A DNA stretch of 41,840 bases. Source: Chloroflexota bacterium. Its GTDB lineage: Bacteria > Chloroflexota > UBA6077 > JACCZL01. Where the stretch lies: the NCBI GenBank assembly GCA_030447245.1, contig JAUJPG010000006.1, positions 2,636 to 44,475 of the forward strand, given 5' to 3'. Shown one piece after another: positions 16,363-24,910 of the stretch (within the stretch, counting starts at the first letter, position 1; each line of letters begins with the position of its first letter). The position numbers were made by a program, and so were the translations under genes. A model generated the notes under the pieces. That model was not told the origin of the DNA. It searched no databases and was given only the letters and a program-made list of their open reading frames with translations.

Positions 16363-17127
16363 CTACGATGAGATTCTGATCTGGCCTAACTGTTGCCTCG
16401 CCATCGATCGCAAGAATGCTAGGTCATTCGACAGGTCGATGAACTGGAAACCTTCGGCAATCCAGCGGTTGGCCGCGTTGACGTCGCCCACTGGAATGCC
16501 GGCCGGCTTGCCGACATTCCGGCAGCCTACCAGGACCTGGCGAACCATCGCCTCGTGCTCGGAGTTGCCCTCGATCTGATCGCGCCCCAGTCCCATGGCC
16601 AGGCCGAGGTCGGCGGTCCCGATGAGTGCAACGTCGACGCCCTCGACGGCCATGATCTGCTCGATGTTCGCGACGCCCTCCTGATCCTCGATCATGACGA
16701 CCAGCATGAGCTCGTCGTCCGCGCGGGCGAAGTAGTCGCCCAGCGTCGCGGCCCGAACGCTGCCCATGGAGCGTTCGCCGATCGGCGGGTAGCGTACGGC
16801 ACGCGCCAGCGTCTCGGCCGTAATGCGAGTACTGACGTGGGGGACGACGACGCCGAAGGCGCCGGCATCCAGGATTCGGGCCAGAACCTCAGGATTGTGC
16901 GACCATGACCGGGCGAGCGGCACAGCCCCTCGCGCCTCGATCGCCCGAAACGCGTTCGTCAACTCGCCGATCCCCCACGGAGCGTGCTCGGCATCGACGG
17001 TCAGCCACTCGAAGCCCTCGGCGGCCATCGCCTCGGCGGCCAGCGGCGACGCCAGGTTGAGCCAGGATCCTACGGACACCTGACCTGCACGGAGCTTGGC
17101 CTTGACGGGATTATTGAGCTGCCTCAT
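16363..17127 (-). CDS. HpcH/HpaI aldolase/citrate lyase family protein
   Basis: 254 aa resembling 2,4-dihydroxyhept-2-ene-1,7-dioate (HpaI) class II aldolases: VGSWLNLASPLAAEAMA, GFEWLTVDAEHAPW with the catalytic His, LARILDAGAFGVVVPHV, MIEDQEGVANIEQI (metal-binding Glu) and LIGTADLGLAMGL (metal-binding Asp). Such enzymes cleave 4-hydroxy-2-oxo acids to pyruvate plus an aldehyde with a divalent metal. The exact substrate is not predictable. Start ATG 17127 has GGAGG about 10 nt upstream. A TACACT box at 17225-17220, inside the end of the MFS gene, could serve as its own promoter. Confidence 0.87.
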   Translation of the reverse strand: MRQLNNPVKAKLRAGQVSVGSWLNLASPLAAEAMAAEGFEWLTVDAEHAPWGIGELTNAFRAIEARGAVPLARSWSHNPEVLARILDAGAFGVVVPHVSTRITAETLARAVRYPPIGERSMGSVRAATLGDYFARADDELMLVVMIEDQEGVANIEQIMAVEGVDVALIGTADLGLAMGLGRDQIEGNSEHEAMVRQVLVGCRNVGKPAGIPVGDVNAANRWIAEGFQFIDLSNDLAFLRSMARQQLGQIRISS

Positions 17128-17232
17128 CGTCCGCGTTCCTCCGGTTACCCTACGAAGGACAAACGAAGTCGCCGTTCTTCGAGCGACATGGGTGGGCCGC
17201 GCTCAGGCACAGACGAGCTAGTGTAGCAGGGC

Positions 17233-18363
17233 CTAGGGTCGAGGTCCGCTCAGGCGAATACCAAGCGGAATGCTGAGCGCGACCAGCCCCCCAGCCACGA
17301 TTGCGCCTGCGAGGCCCGGGGCGAAGCTGCCGGCCGAGTCGTGGACGACCGCCGTCAGCCACGGGCCGAGAAACCCACCCACTCCATAGCCGAGGTCGAG
17401 TATGCCGGTCATTCGGCCGAGCTTCGCTCCGGCGAAGACGCGCGTCTGGGCCGAGCCGAGCGCGACCCCGAGCACCCCGCGCCCGGCGCCGCCGGCGACG
17501 ATGAACGGAACCAGGAGCCAGGCCGCCGCCGGCGTGCTCGCGACGAGTGCGAAGGTGCCGATCCCGAACAGGGCGGTGGTCAGCATCAAGACCCGCTCCC
17601 GGCGCCAACGTTCCAGCAGCCATCCGCCGGCCACGCCCCCCACCGCGATCAAGGCTCCGCAGGCGCCGGCGGCCGTTGCCGCGACGATCGGCGGAAAGCC
17701 CGCCTCGATGAGGTGTGCGACCTGGTGGGTCGGCAAGAGCAACAGCGATCCGAGAGCGGCGTTGCTGACGAAGAAAACAGCGAATGAGAAGGATCGCACA
17801 CCAGGCACCTCGGAGCGTGCAGAGTCCCTCCGCTCGGACGCGGTTTCCCGCCCAGGGGCGAACAGCAGCACCATCGGCAGCAGGCCGAAGCCCACAAGGC
17901 CCGCAACAGTGAGTGCCGCCACGCGCCAGCCGGCTAGGTCGACCACGCTCTGCACGGCCGGGCTGACCACCAGTGCGCCGATTCCCATGCCCGTTGAGGC
18001 GATGCCAAATGCCGCGGGGAAGCGCGTATTGGCCCGCATCGACAGCATCTTAATGATCGTGATGAAGCCGGTGGCCGCGGAGCCGAAGCCGGTCACCAGA
18101 ATGTAGGCCAGGTAGAGATGGCTCAACTCTGTCGACGCCGCGACGCCGACCATTCCGACGACCAGGCACGCACAGCCGCCGAGCATCGTCCACCGGCAGC
18201 CGAGACGGTCGACGAGCATTCCGACCCCCAGGGCGGCTGGTCCGTAGACGAGTAGCCCGGCCGAGAAGGCACCGGTCACCTCCGGCGCGGACCAGCCAAC
18301 ATCAGCGACGATCGCCGGGTACAGCACGCCGAACGAGGTTCTGCCACCCATGACAGTGAACAT
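17233..18363 (-). CDS. MFS transporter (OFA/monocarboxylate-like)
   Basis: A polytopic protein with about 12 hydrophobic segments. It shows MFS loop 2-3 features (GVGMLVDRLGCRW), a central hydrophilic loop (PGRETASERRDSARSE) and GRGVLGVALG in the second half. The N-terminal pattern GGRTSFGVLYPAIVADVGWS is typical of MFS families that carry organic acids or metabolites. With ATG 18363 the first membrane helix is cut: the same frame continues upstream with VVGLAFAA and no in-frame ATG/GTG/TTG before the previous gene's stop, so the true start may be CTG at 18399 or 18426. It follows the HD-GYP gene closely. The substrate is unknown. Confidence 0.85.
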   Translation of the reverse strand: MFTVMGGRTSFGVLYPAIVADVGWSAPEVTGAFSAGLLVYGPAALGVGMLVDRLGCRWTMLGGCACLVVGMVGVAASTELSHLYLAYILVTGFGSAATGFITIIKMLSMRANTRFPAAFGIASTGMGIGALVVSPAVQSVVDLAGWRVAALTVAGLVGFGLLPMVLLFAPGRETASERRDSARSEVPGVRSFSFAVFFVSNAALGSLLLLPTHQVAHLIEAGFPPIVAATAAGACGALIAVGGVAGGWLLERWRRERVLMLTTALFGIGTFALVASTPAAAWLLVPFIVAGGAGRGVLGVALGSAQTRVFAGAKLGRMTGILDLGYGVGGFLGPWLTAVVHDSAGSFAPGLAGAIVAGGLVALSIPLGIRLSGPRP

Positions 18364-18444
18364 CGCCGCGAACGCTAAGCCGACGACCGACCGGGGCAGC
18401 GGCGGGCGCGCGGGCGAGGTCGGCAGAGGCGGCGCGGCCGCGGG

Positions 18445-19584
18445 CTACTCCGAGTCTTCGCCCTCTTGGCGGGCGGACAGGCGATCGAATATCTCCAGGT
18501 ACGCAACGGTGATGACCGGGTCGAACTGGGTCCCACGGCTGCGGGCGACCTCGTCGCGAGCAAAGTCCCAGCTCCGCGCGGCGCGATACGGGCGGTCGAC
18601 GGTGATCGCGTCGACCGTATCGGCTACCGCGAACAGCCGAGCGCCGAAAGGGATCGCCTGGCCGGCGATGCCGAGCGGGTAGCCGCCACCGTCGAAGCGT
18701 TCGTGGTGGAAGCGTACGATCGCCAGCGCCTGACTCAAGAACGGGATCGTTCGGAGCATGTCGTAGCCGAGCTCCGGATGCTGAAGCATGAGCTGCCACT
18801 CACTGGGCAGCAGTGGCGCGGGCTTCAGCAGGACGGCGTCTGGGACGCCGATCTTGCCGACGTCGTGCAGCAGCGAGCCCCACTGAATCTGCTCCAGCTC
18901 GTCAGGCTCACACCCCATGTGCCGGGCGGCGGCCAGCGTGTAGCGCGTCACGCGGCTGCAGTGTCCCTGGGTTGCGGTGTCCCGCAACTCTAGGGCGGTG
19001 GCCAGGGCCTCGATGGTCGAAAGGTAGGACGTGCGCAGTTCGGCGTGGGCGCGGCGGAGCTGACGCATCGACTGATTCAGATCGCTGGCGTAGAGCATGA
19101 GTTGAGCGCGAGTCATGTGCCCGGCTGGCGTCGTCGAATTCTCGACGCCCGGCGTTTGCATCTCGGTTGGGGCTTGCCAGCCCCGAGCCGCTGCTTTCGA
19201 CCGCGGCTTCCTGGCCAGCATCGCGCGAATCTTCTGCTCCAACGCGAGAGGGCTGAATGGCTTGGTCAGGAAGTCGTCAACACCCGCGGCGTACGCGCTG
19301 TCGCGGAGTGCATCGCCACCCTGACCGGTCAGCATGACGATCGCGGTCTGCTCCGTGGCTGACTCGGCCCGCAGTGCGCGGCAGACCTCAACTCCGCTGA
19401 GCTCCGGCATCTGGTAGTCCAGCAGCACGACGTCAGGTTGGACCTCGCGCGCGACCTTGATCGCGTCGCGACCGTCCTTCGCGTAGCAGAGCTGGAAGTC
19501 GTCACCGTCCAGAGTAATGCCAACAAGCTGCTGGATGCGCCGGTCGTCGTCGGCAAGGAGAATGCATGCCCTGGAGGAGTCCAA
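18445..19584 (-). CDS. Response regulator with HD-GYP domain (probable cyclic-di-GMP phosphodiesterase)
   Basis: The N-terminal receiver domain (ILLADDD, phospho-acceptor Asp in VVLLDYQMPELSG, Lys in FLTKPFS) is followed by a linker with a coiled region (QSMRQLRRAHAELRTSYLSTIEAL) and an HD-GYP domain. That domain has LLHDVGKIGVPD (HD pair, about residue 243), HPELGYDML and HHERFDGGGYPLG containing the GYP motif (about 291-301), then RLFAVADTVDAIT. HD-GYP proteins hydrolyse cyclic di-GMP. No dedicated kinase is adjacent. The frame is open to TTG 19644, but TTG 19584 (MDSSRACILLADD) begins right before the receiver domain and has a GGGAGCGGG-like upstream site. The next gene upstream is recD2, 60 nt away. 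Confidence 0.9.
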   Translation of the reverse strand: MDSSRACILLADDDRRIQQLVGITLDGDDFQLCYAKDGRDAIKVAREVQPDVVLLDYQMPELSGVEVCRALRAESATEQTAIVMLTGQGGDALRDSAYAAGVDDFLTKPFSPLALEQKIRAMLARKPRSKAAARGWQAPTEMQTPGVENSTTPAGHMTRAQLMLYASDLNQSMRQLRRAHAELRTSYLSTIEALATALELRDTATQGHCSRVTRYTLAAARHMGCEPDELEQIQWGSLLHDVGKIGVPDAVLLKPAPLLPSEWQLMLQHPELGYDMLRTIPFLSQALAIVRFHHERFDGGGYPLGIAGQAIPFGARLFAVADTVDAITVDRPYRAARSWDFARDEVARSRGTQFDPVITVAYLEIFDRLSARQEGEDSE

Positions 19585-19644
19585 AGATCCCGCTCCCGCG
19601 CTTGAGCACCGCCAGGCTGGACTGAGTCGTCGTGCCACAGGCAA

Positions 19645-21897
19645 TCAGGGCAGGTGCAGCGATAGCCGGTGTGCAAGCGCATTGTAGCGTTCAGAGCGCC
19701 CGCCGGTCGCGACCGCGTGGCGTGCCGCGGAGCGGCTCCCCAGGACCACCAGCAGCTGGCGCGCGCGTGTCACCGCCGTGTAGAGCAGATCTCGCCGAAG
19801 CATGGGCCCGTAGAGCGGGTGCAGTGGGAGAACGACGGCGGGGAACTCGGAACCCTGAGCGCGGTGGACCGACAGCGCGTAGGCGTGCAGCAACTGCTCC
19901 ACTTCGGTCGCGTCGAACTCGACGCATCGGCCGTCATCGAGCGCAACGACGGCCGCGCGAGCGGGGCTCTTGACGTCGACGATGGTGCCGGCATCGCCGT
20001 TGAATACGTCCAGTCGGTAGTTATTTCGGATGGCGAGGACGCGGTCGCCAACACGGAGCGTCCGGCCGGCGAGCGGCCATTCGGAAGTCGTCTCGGTCCC
20101 GGGATTGAACGCCGCCTGGAGGCGTTCGTTGAGGGCGGCGGCACCGAGCGTCCCGCGGTGCATCGGTGCGAGGACCTGGATATCGCGGAAGGGGTCTAGC
20201 CTGTACCGCTCCGGTAGCCTGCGGACGGCGATGTCGACGACCAGCCGTGCCAACTCCTCTGGATCGTCCTCTTCGATGAAGTAGGCATCGCGGTGCCCTA
20301 CAAAGTCCGGGGGCTCGCCGCGGTTGATCCGGTGTGCGTTGAGGACGATCCCGCCACGCTCGGTCTGCCGAAAGATCGCCTCAAGGCGAGACACCTGGGC
20401 TATCTCGGAAGTGACGATCGAACGCAGGACTTCTCCGGGGCCCACGGGTGGAAGCTGATCGACGTCGCCCACCAGCAGCAGGTGGCCTCCTCGCGGCAGC
20501 GCTCGAATGAGCGCGTTGGCGAGCTGGAGGTCGAGCATCGACGCTTCGTCCACGACGATGAGATCGGCGGGCAGCGGGCGGTCGGCGTGATAGGTTGTCT
20601 CGCCCCCGGGACGCAGCCCGAGCAGCCGATGGAGCGTGACGGCGGAACGTCCCGTCGCGTCGCCTAGCCGCCGTGCCGCTTTGCCGGTCGGGGCGGCCAG
20701 CAGGTACGTGCGTTGCTTCGCCTCGAGTAAAGTTACGAGCCCGCGGATCGCGGTGGTCTTGCCCGTGCCGGGGCCGCCCGTGATGACCGCCAGCTTAGAC
20801 GTGAGCGCACGCTGCAAAGCAATCTGCTGGACCGCCGACAGGCGTCGGCCGCCGCGCGACTCGAGGTACCCAAAGGCTCGATCCCAGTCCACCGTGCGGA
20901 AGGCGGCCAGGCGGTCGGCTGGCTCGTCGATCATCGTGCGCAAGCGGCGCGCGACGGCCGACTCGGCGCCGAAGAACGGCGGGAGGTAGACAGCCCTCGC
21001 ATCGGGCAGGTCGTCGATGACGATGTCGCCCCGATCCTGGCGGAGCGTCGCCAGCGCTTGCCGAAGCAGTCCGGGACGTGCTCCCAGGACCTGCCGCCCT
21101 CGCCGCAGCAGCTCCGCTTCGGGAAGGAAGACGTGCCCATCACCGGCAGCCTGCCAGAGGACGTGGACCAGCCCGGCCTGGAGGCGATCCCCCGCATCGG
21201 GCGGATGGCCTAGGCGGGTCGCGATCGCATCAGCGGTGCGAAAGCCAATCCCATCGACCTTGCGGGCGAGGTCGTAAGGATGCTCCTGCACCACCTGAGC
21301 TGCCCGGTCGGCGTAGGTCTGGTAGATGCGCGCGGCCAGGCCGGCGGAGATGCCAAGATCGGCCAACTGGACCATGACGCCGCGGATGCTCCGATGTTCG
21401 ATCCAGGCCCGAGTAATTGCGCACCTGCGTCTTCCGCCAAGGCCGGACACCTCGGTCAGTCGCTCAGGCGACTGGTCGATCACCTCAAGTGTCTGGATCC
21501 CGAACCGCTCCACGATCCGCTCGGCGAGTGCCGGGCCAACGCCCGGGATCAGGCCGGATCCGAGATAGGCACGGATCCCGCTGACCGTGGCCGGCAGCAC
21601 CGCCCTGCAGTCGCTGGCGACGAAGCGCCGACCGTGGACCGGGTGGGACTCCCAATTGCCGGAAACACGGACGGTCTCGCCGGGGGAAAGGCGGCTGAGG
21701 CGGCCGACCAGTACGAAGAGGTTGCCGCCAGTGCTGGGCGCGACGCTGGCCACGACGAAGCCGGTGTCCTCGCGGTAGTAGGTGACGCGCTTGACGGTGC
21801 CCTCAATGGTCGTCTCCGGGACAGAGGCGTTGAGAGTTTCTGCGACTCGGATCGCCGCCGGAGGCTGCGGAATATGGGACCGGGGCCGGGCCATCAT
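19645..21897 (-). CDS. recD2: RecD2-type ATP-dependent DNA helicase
   Basis: A 750-aa superfamily 1B helicase. The N-terminal OB-like and helix-hairpin-helix region (ETTIEGTVKRVTYYREDTGFVVASV, GSGLIPGVGPALAERIVERFG) is followed by Walker A GGPGTGKTTAIRG near residue 376, Walker B VVDEASMLDL, GDVDQLPPVGPG, and late motifs ALSVHRAQGSEFPAVVLPL and LLYTAVTRARQLLVVLG. The long N-terminus without RecBC partners is the mark of RecD2, a 5'-3' helicase in DNA repair. Two ATGs (21897 and 21894) are adjacent and neither has a strong Shine-Dalgarno. It is divergent from the TPP decarboxylase operon. Confidence 0.93.
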   Translation of the reverse strand: MMARPRSHIPQPPAAIRVAETLNASVPETTIEGTVKRVTYYREDTGFVVASVAPSTGGNLFVLVGRLSRLSPGETVRVSGNWESHPVHGRRFVASDCRAVLPATVSGIRAYLGSGLIPGVGPALAERIVERFGIQTLEVIDQSPERLTEVSGLGGRRRCAITRAWIEHRSIRGVMVQLADLGISAGLAARIYQTYADRAAQVVQEHPYDLARKVDGIGFRTADAIATRLGHPPDAGDRLQAGLVHVLWQAAGDGHVFLPEAELLRRGRQVLGARPGLLRQALATLRQDRGDIVIDDLPDARAVYLPPFFGAESAVARRLRTMIDEPADRLAAFRTVDWDRAFGYLESRGGRRLSAVQQIALQRALTSKLAVITGGPGTGKTTAIRGLVTLLEAKQRTYLLAAPTGKAARRLGDATGRSAVTLHRLLGLRPGGETTYHADRPLPADLIVVDEASMLDLQLANALIRALPRGGHLLLVGDVDQLPPVGPGEVLRSIVTSEIAQVSRLEAIFRQTERGGIVLNAHRINRGEPPDFVGHRDAYFIEEDDPEELARLVVDIAVRRLPERYRLDPFRDIQVLAPMHRGTLGAAALNERLQAAFNPGTETTSEWPLAGRTLRVGDRVLAIRNNYRLDVFNGDAGTIVDVKSPARAAVVALDDGRCVEFDATEVEQLLHAYALSVHRAQGSEFPAVVLPLHPLYGPMLRRDLLYTAVTRARQLLVVLGSRSAARHAVATGGRSERYNALAHRLSLHLP

Positions 21898-21954
21898 CTA
21901 CCGCCGCGGGTCGCGTTCTACTGGTCTGGGCCATCAGCCGAGGCCACATGCCGT

Positions 21955-21983
21955 CTGGCATCGCACCCGTAGGCGCCTATAAT
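21955..21983 (+). promoter_or_regulatory. Sigma-A type promoter of the TPP decarboxylase operon
   Basis: CTGGCA (21955-21960) and a perfect TATAAT (21978-21983) are 17 nt apart. The start would be near 21990, giving a leader of about 23 nt that includes GGACAGG before ATG 22013. Confidence 0.65.
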
Positions 21984-22012
21984 GGTATGCGAAACTCACT
22001 CGAGGACAGGCC

Positions 22013-22531
22013 ATGTCGAACTCCGAAAGTGACGAGCGCAGTCGCGCGATCATCGACGGCATCGAGGCGATCGATCCGCGCTACGTGCTCCACCTTCCGA
22101 GCAGCACGCTAGTCAAGATCATCGATCACGTCAACGCTCGCGCGAATACGGTTGCCTTTCCGATCCCGCGCGAAGAGGAGGGCGTCGGCATACTCGCCGG
22201 GCTCGAGCTTGCGGGAGCGCGGGCGATCGCGATCGTGCAGGACAACGGCATTGGCAACCTGCTGACCGCGCTCACGACGTTCCCCGTGGCCTACCATATT
22301 CCGCAGTTCTACATCGTCTCGCAACGTGGTGGACTCGGTGAGTACAACTCGATGATTCACGTCATCTGCGAGAAGGTCGAACCGATCCTGGACGCGGCCG
22401 ACGTCCGTTACTTCAAACTCGATGGGCGAGTGCCGATGGAACAGTGGACACCGACTGTGACCAAGGCCTACGAGTACAGCCGCCTCACCCACCGCCCGGT
22501 GATGCTGCTTGTCAACCTGATGGGAGGCTGA
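22013..22531 (+). CDS. TPP-dependent decarboxylase, alpha subunit (sulfopyruvate/phosphonopyruvate decarboxylase-like)
   Basis: 172 aa corresponding to the PYR half of a TPP enzyme. The features are IPREEEGVGILAGLELAGARAI with the catalytic Glu that activates the cofactor, QDNGIGNLLTALTTF, and the segment IPQFYIVSQRGGLGEYN. The closest families known to me are ComD of sulfopyruvate decarboxylase and the N-terminal half of phosphonopyruvate decarboxylase. The natural substrate here is unknown, since no other coenzyme M or phosphonate genes are visible. The gene starts at ATG 22013 and is followed 2 nt after its stop by the beta subunit. The two would form a heteromeric enzyme in the cytoplasm. 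Confidence 0.82.
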   Translation: MSNSESDERSRAIIDGIEAIDPRYVLHLPSSTLVKIIDHVNARANTVAFPIPREEEGVGILAGLELAGARAIAIVQDNGIGNLLTALTTFPVAYHIPQFYIVSQRGGLGEYNSMIHVICEKVEPILDAADVRYFKLDGRVPMEQWTPTVTKAYEYSRLTHRPVMLLVNLMGG

Positions 22532-22533
22532 GC

Positions 22534-23115
22534 GTGGGCGAATTGAACCGGATGGAAGCGCTCCGCCTGATCGACGAGATCTTTCCGGACGACCCCGTGG
22601 TGGTCAATGTCGGCGCGGCAATCCGTGAAATGGTCGCAGCGGTCGGCGCCAAGCCGAACCACCTGCATATCCTCGATTCAATGGGCCTGCCACCTGCGAT
22701 CGGCCTGGGCCTGAGCCTGGGACTGGCGGAGTCGCGGTTCAACAAGGTGGTCACGGTCGAGGGGGACGGAGGGCTGCTGATGGGGTTCTCGGCCCTGTCG
22801 ACCATCGGCATGCTGAAGCCCGAAAAGATGGTCCTGGTCATCCTGGACAACGGAACGTATGGCTCGACCGGGGGGCAACCGACGGCGGCTGCCTGCACTG
22901 ACTTCGTTGGCGTGGCCCGCGCCTGCGGCATGGAGGCCCACGACGTCGAAGGCGGCGACGACCTGCGGCGCGCGCTGGAGCAGGCAAAGGAGGTGAGGAC
23001 TCCTCTGTTGATCCGCGCGCGCATCGGGCCCAAGACCGAGAAGACCGACTACTTTCTCCACGATCCCGCAATCCTCGCCGACACGTTCCGCCGCTATCTG
23101 AAGAGGACCGGCTGA
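22534..23115 (+). CDS. TPP-dependent decarboxylase, beta subunit (ComE-like)
   Basis: 193 aa forming the PP half of the enzyme. Residues ~75-110 hold the TPP/Mg2+ motif VEGDGGLLMG ... LDNGTYGSTGGQ, preceded by SMGLPPAIGLGLSLGLA. The pattern matches the C-terminal half of phosphonopyruvate decarboxylase and ComE. The start is GTG 22534 with GGGAGG 6 nt upstream; ATG 22552 is the alternative. It lies two bases after the alpha-subunit stop, so the subunits are made together. The split into two small subunits, common in archaeal ComDE, is the reason for the tentative name; the reaction may instead be on another 2-oxo acid. Confidence 0.84.
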   Translation: MGELNRMEALRLIDEIFPDDPVVVNVGAAIREMVAAVGAKPNHLHILDSMGLPPAIGLGLSLGLAESRFNKVVTVEGDGGLLMGFSALSTIGMLKPEKMVLVILDNGTYGSTGGQPTAAACTDFVGVARACGMEAHDVEGGDDLRRALEQAKEVRTPLLIRARIGPKTEKTDYFLHDPAILADTFRRYLKRTG

Positions 23116-23134
23116 CCGGTCTGACCAGTCGAAG

Positions 23135-23962
23135 ATGGAGCCGCTTCAGGCGTTCGCCGAGCTGCTGCGGCGCAACGACGCGGAGATCCCACTCGATAGA
23201 GCCGCGCTGCTGTTCGCAGCGGTCGAGTACGAGGGGCTGGACGTGGACGCATACCTGGGCCGCCTGAACGCGATGGCCTCCGGGCTGCGTGGACGGGTAA
23301 GCTCCGAACACTCGCCGGGGCGTGCAGTCGCCGCCATGAACAGCTACCTCTTCGACGAGCAGGGCTTCGGCGGCAATGCCTTGAGCTACTATGACCCACG
23401 CAACAGCTACCTGAATGAGGTCCTGGATCGTAGACTGGGTATTCCGATCTCACTCTCCGTACTCTATCTGGAGCTTGCCCGCCGAGTGGGCTTCCCGCTC
23501 GAGGGTGTCGGCATGGCGGGACACTTTCTGCTCCGCTATCCCGACCCGACTCAGCCGATCCTCGTGGACGCCTTCAACCAGGGTGCAATCGTGACCGAGG
23601 AGGCGTGCCGTCAGCGGCTGCGGGGCCTGTTTGGCGATGAGCTGCCGCTGACGGCGGCAATGCTCGAGCCGGTCGGCACGCGCGCCATCCTGTTCAGGAT
23701 GCTGAACAATCTGAAGGGGATCTACGCGCAGCACGAGGACCTCGCGCTGGCTGCGCGGACGGTGGATCTGATGCTGCTGGTCGAGCCGTCCGCGGTCGGC
23801 GAGTACCGCGACCGGGGTCTTCTGCGGTTCCGTGCGGCCGATCTCCGTGGCGCCCGATCTGACCTGGAGCGCTATCTCGAGGTCCGGTCAGATGCGCCTG
23901 ACGCGGCCCGCATTCGCGAGCACATCGCGCTGATCGACCGCCTTGACGCCATGAAGAATTAG
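23135..23962 (+). CDS. SirB1-family protein (transglutaminase-like plus TPR-like)
   Basis: 275 aa. The N-terminal ~170 residues match the SirB1/Transglut_core2 type: RNDAEIPLDRAALLFAAVEYEGLDVD, NSYLFDEQGFGGNALSYYDPRNSYLNEVLDRRLGIPISLSVLYLELARRVG, and GVGMAGHFLLRY with the conserved His. No catalytic Cys is evident at the usual transglutaminase position, which is normal for this family. The C-terminal third is helical, tetratricopeptide-like (LALAARTVDLMLLVEPSAVGEYRDRGLLRFRAADLRGARSDLERYL). It is cytoplasmic and its biochemical role is not established. The gene sits 19 nt after the decarboxylase beta subunit and 8 nt before the IscU-like gene, so the four form one transcription unit. Confidence 0.8.
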   Translation: MEPLQAFAELLRRNDAEIPLDRAALLFAAVEYEGLDVDAYLGRLNAMASGLRGRVSSEHSPGRAVAAMNSYLFDEQGFGGNALSYYDPRNSYLNEVLDRRLGIPISLSVLYLELARRVGFPLEGVGMAGHFLLRYPDPTQPILVDAFNQGAIVTEEACRQRLRGLFGDELPLTAAMLEPVGTRAILFRMLNNLKGIYAQHEDLALAARTVDLMLLVEPSAVGEYRDRGLLRFRAADLRGARSDLERYLEVRSDAPDAARIREHIALIDRLDAMKN

Positions 23963-23970
23963 TAAGCCGG

Positions 23971-24357
23971 ATGGCCGATCAGGCGCCGCTTTTTACTCCG
24001 ACGACCATCGACCACTTCAGTCGGCCCCGGAATCTCGGCCGCCTGGACGATGCGAATGGTGTCGGACGGATCGACGATCGCACGACCGACAACCTGGTCA
24101 CGATCTATGTGAAGCTGGAACGGGGATGGGTGGTCGAGGCGCGCTTCCGAACTTTTGGGTGCAGCGCGTGCGTTGCCGCGAGTAGCATCGCGACGGAGCT
24201 GGCGCGGGGCCGCTCAGTCCAGGACGCCGTGATGGTTGATGCCTCTCGGATCTCCGTGGCGCTCGGCGGTTTGCCAACAGGCAAGCAGCACTGCGCACAC
24301 CTAGTCGCTCGCGCGCTGGGCGCGGCGTTGGCGATGGCACACCAACAGACCTCCTAG
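23971..24357 (+). CDS. IscU/NifU-N-like Fe-S scaffold protein lacking one cluster Cys
   Basis: 128 aa with the IscU fold signature DHFSRPRNLG, then FRTFGCSACVAASS and a late HCAHL. The usual first cluster ligand (PxCGD) is absent: the equivalent segment reads DDRTTDNLVT, so only two of the three canonical cysteines remain, with one extra Cys in GCSAC. IscU-type proteins assemble and hand over [2Fe-2S] clusters; whether this one can is unclear. The substitution could mean a non-assembling paralogue or a protein using the CSAC pair. It is the last gene of the operon, followed by a palindromic stem-loop at 24371-24390. Confidence 0.75.
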   Translation: MADQAPLFTPTTIDHFSRPRNLGRLDDANGVGRIDDRTTDNLVTIYVKLERGWVVEARFRTFGCSACVAASSIATELARGRSVQDAVMVDASRISVALGGLPTGKQHCAHLVARALGAALAMAHQQTS

Positions 24358-24370
24358 CGGCGCGCGATGC

Positions 24371-24390
24371 GGGCCCCTACGTAGGGGCTC
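24371..24390. terminator. Stem-loop terminator between convergent genes
   Basis: GCCCCTAC (24373-24380) and GTAGGGGC (24381-24388) form a perfect inverted repeat, extendable to 24371-24390. It separates the plus-strand IscU-like gene (ends 24357) from the minus-strand rhodanese gene (ends 24407). A short T-rich run (TTGG) follows on the plus side only. It probably acts in both directions. Confidence 0.55.
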
Positions 24391-24406
24391 TTGGTTGCCC
24401 GGGCGG

Positions 24407-24748
24407 CTACGACTCGACGGGGTAGCCGCGCAACCGCCAGGCGGCCATGCCGCCCTCGAGGTTGTAGAGGTGGTCTTTCCCGAGCGCGGCGGCGACCTCG
24501 GCAGCCACGCCGCTGCGCTGGCCGACCTCGCAGACGAAGATGACGTTATCAGCGGTGACGTTCTGGGCGGGGGCAGTAATGATCTTGTTCAGCGGGACGA
24601 GCTGGGCCTGGGCGATGTGATCCTTCGCGTACTCCCAGGGCTCGCGGACGTCGACGACGGTGGCCTGGCCGCTGTCGATCAGCGCCTTGGCCTCCTCGGG
24701 TTGGATGCGACGGAACGGCTCCACGTACTCGGGCTGTTGGGCGGCCAT
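24407..24748 (-). CDS. Rhodanese-like domain protein
   Basis: 113 aa forming one rhodanese domain: IQPEEAKALIDSGQATVVDVREPWEYAKDHIAQAQLVPLN, the active-site loop CEVGQRS with the catalytic Cys (about residue 77), and LEGGMAAWRLRGYPV. Such single-domain proteins carry sulfur as a persulfide. The frame is open to 24802, but ATG 24748 (MAAQQPEY) has AGGAGG about 7 nt upstream and is chosen. It is convergent with, and next to, the IscU-like gene, which fits a sulfur-handling theme, but co-function is only inferred. Confidence 0.88.
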   Translation of the reverse strand: MAAQQPEYVEPFRRIQPEEAKALIDSGQATVVDVREPWEYAKDHIAQAQLVPLNKIITAPAQNVTADNVIFVCEVGQRSGVAAEVAAALGKDHLYNLEGGMAAWRLRGYPVES

Positions 24749-24857
24749 CGCACGTCCCTCCTGTGATCGCGACTTCCTGCGAACCATACCGCCCTCCTCC
24801 AATCGCCGGCAACAAGGCGAGCCCGCCCTGCGCGGCTTGGCCCCGCCACGGGATCGA

Positions 24858-24886
24858 TTGCTCTCCTGGTGGTGGGTTGCTAGAAT
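24858..24886 (+). promoter_or_regulatory. Sigma-A type promoter ahead of the liv operon and the binding-protein remnant
   Basis: TTGCTC (24858-24863) and TAGAAT (24881-24886) are 17 nt apart. Start near 24893. GGGAGCGG follows at 24896, then GTG 24911, which could be the original start of the deleted binding-protein gene. Confidence 0.6.
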
Positions 24887-24910
24887 GGCCGCCAGGGAGC
24901 GGTTATCGCC

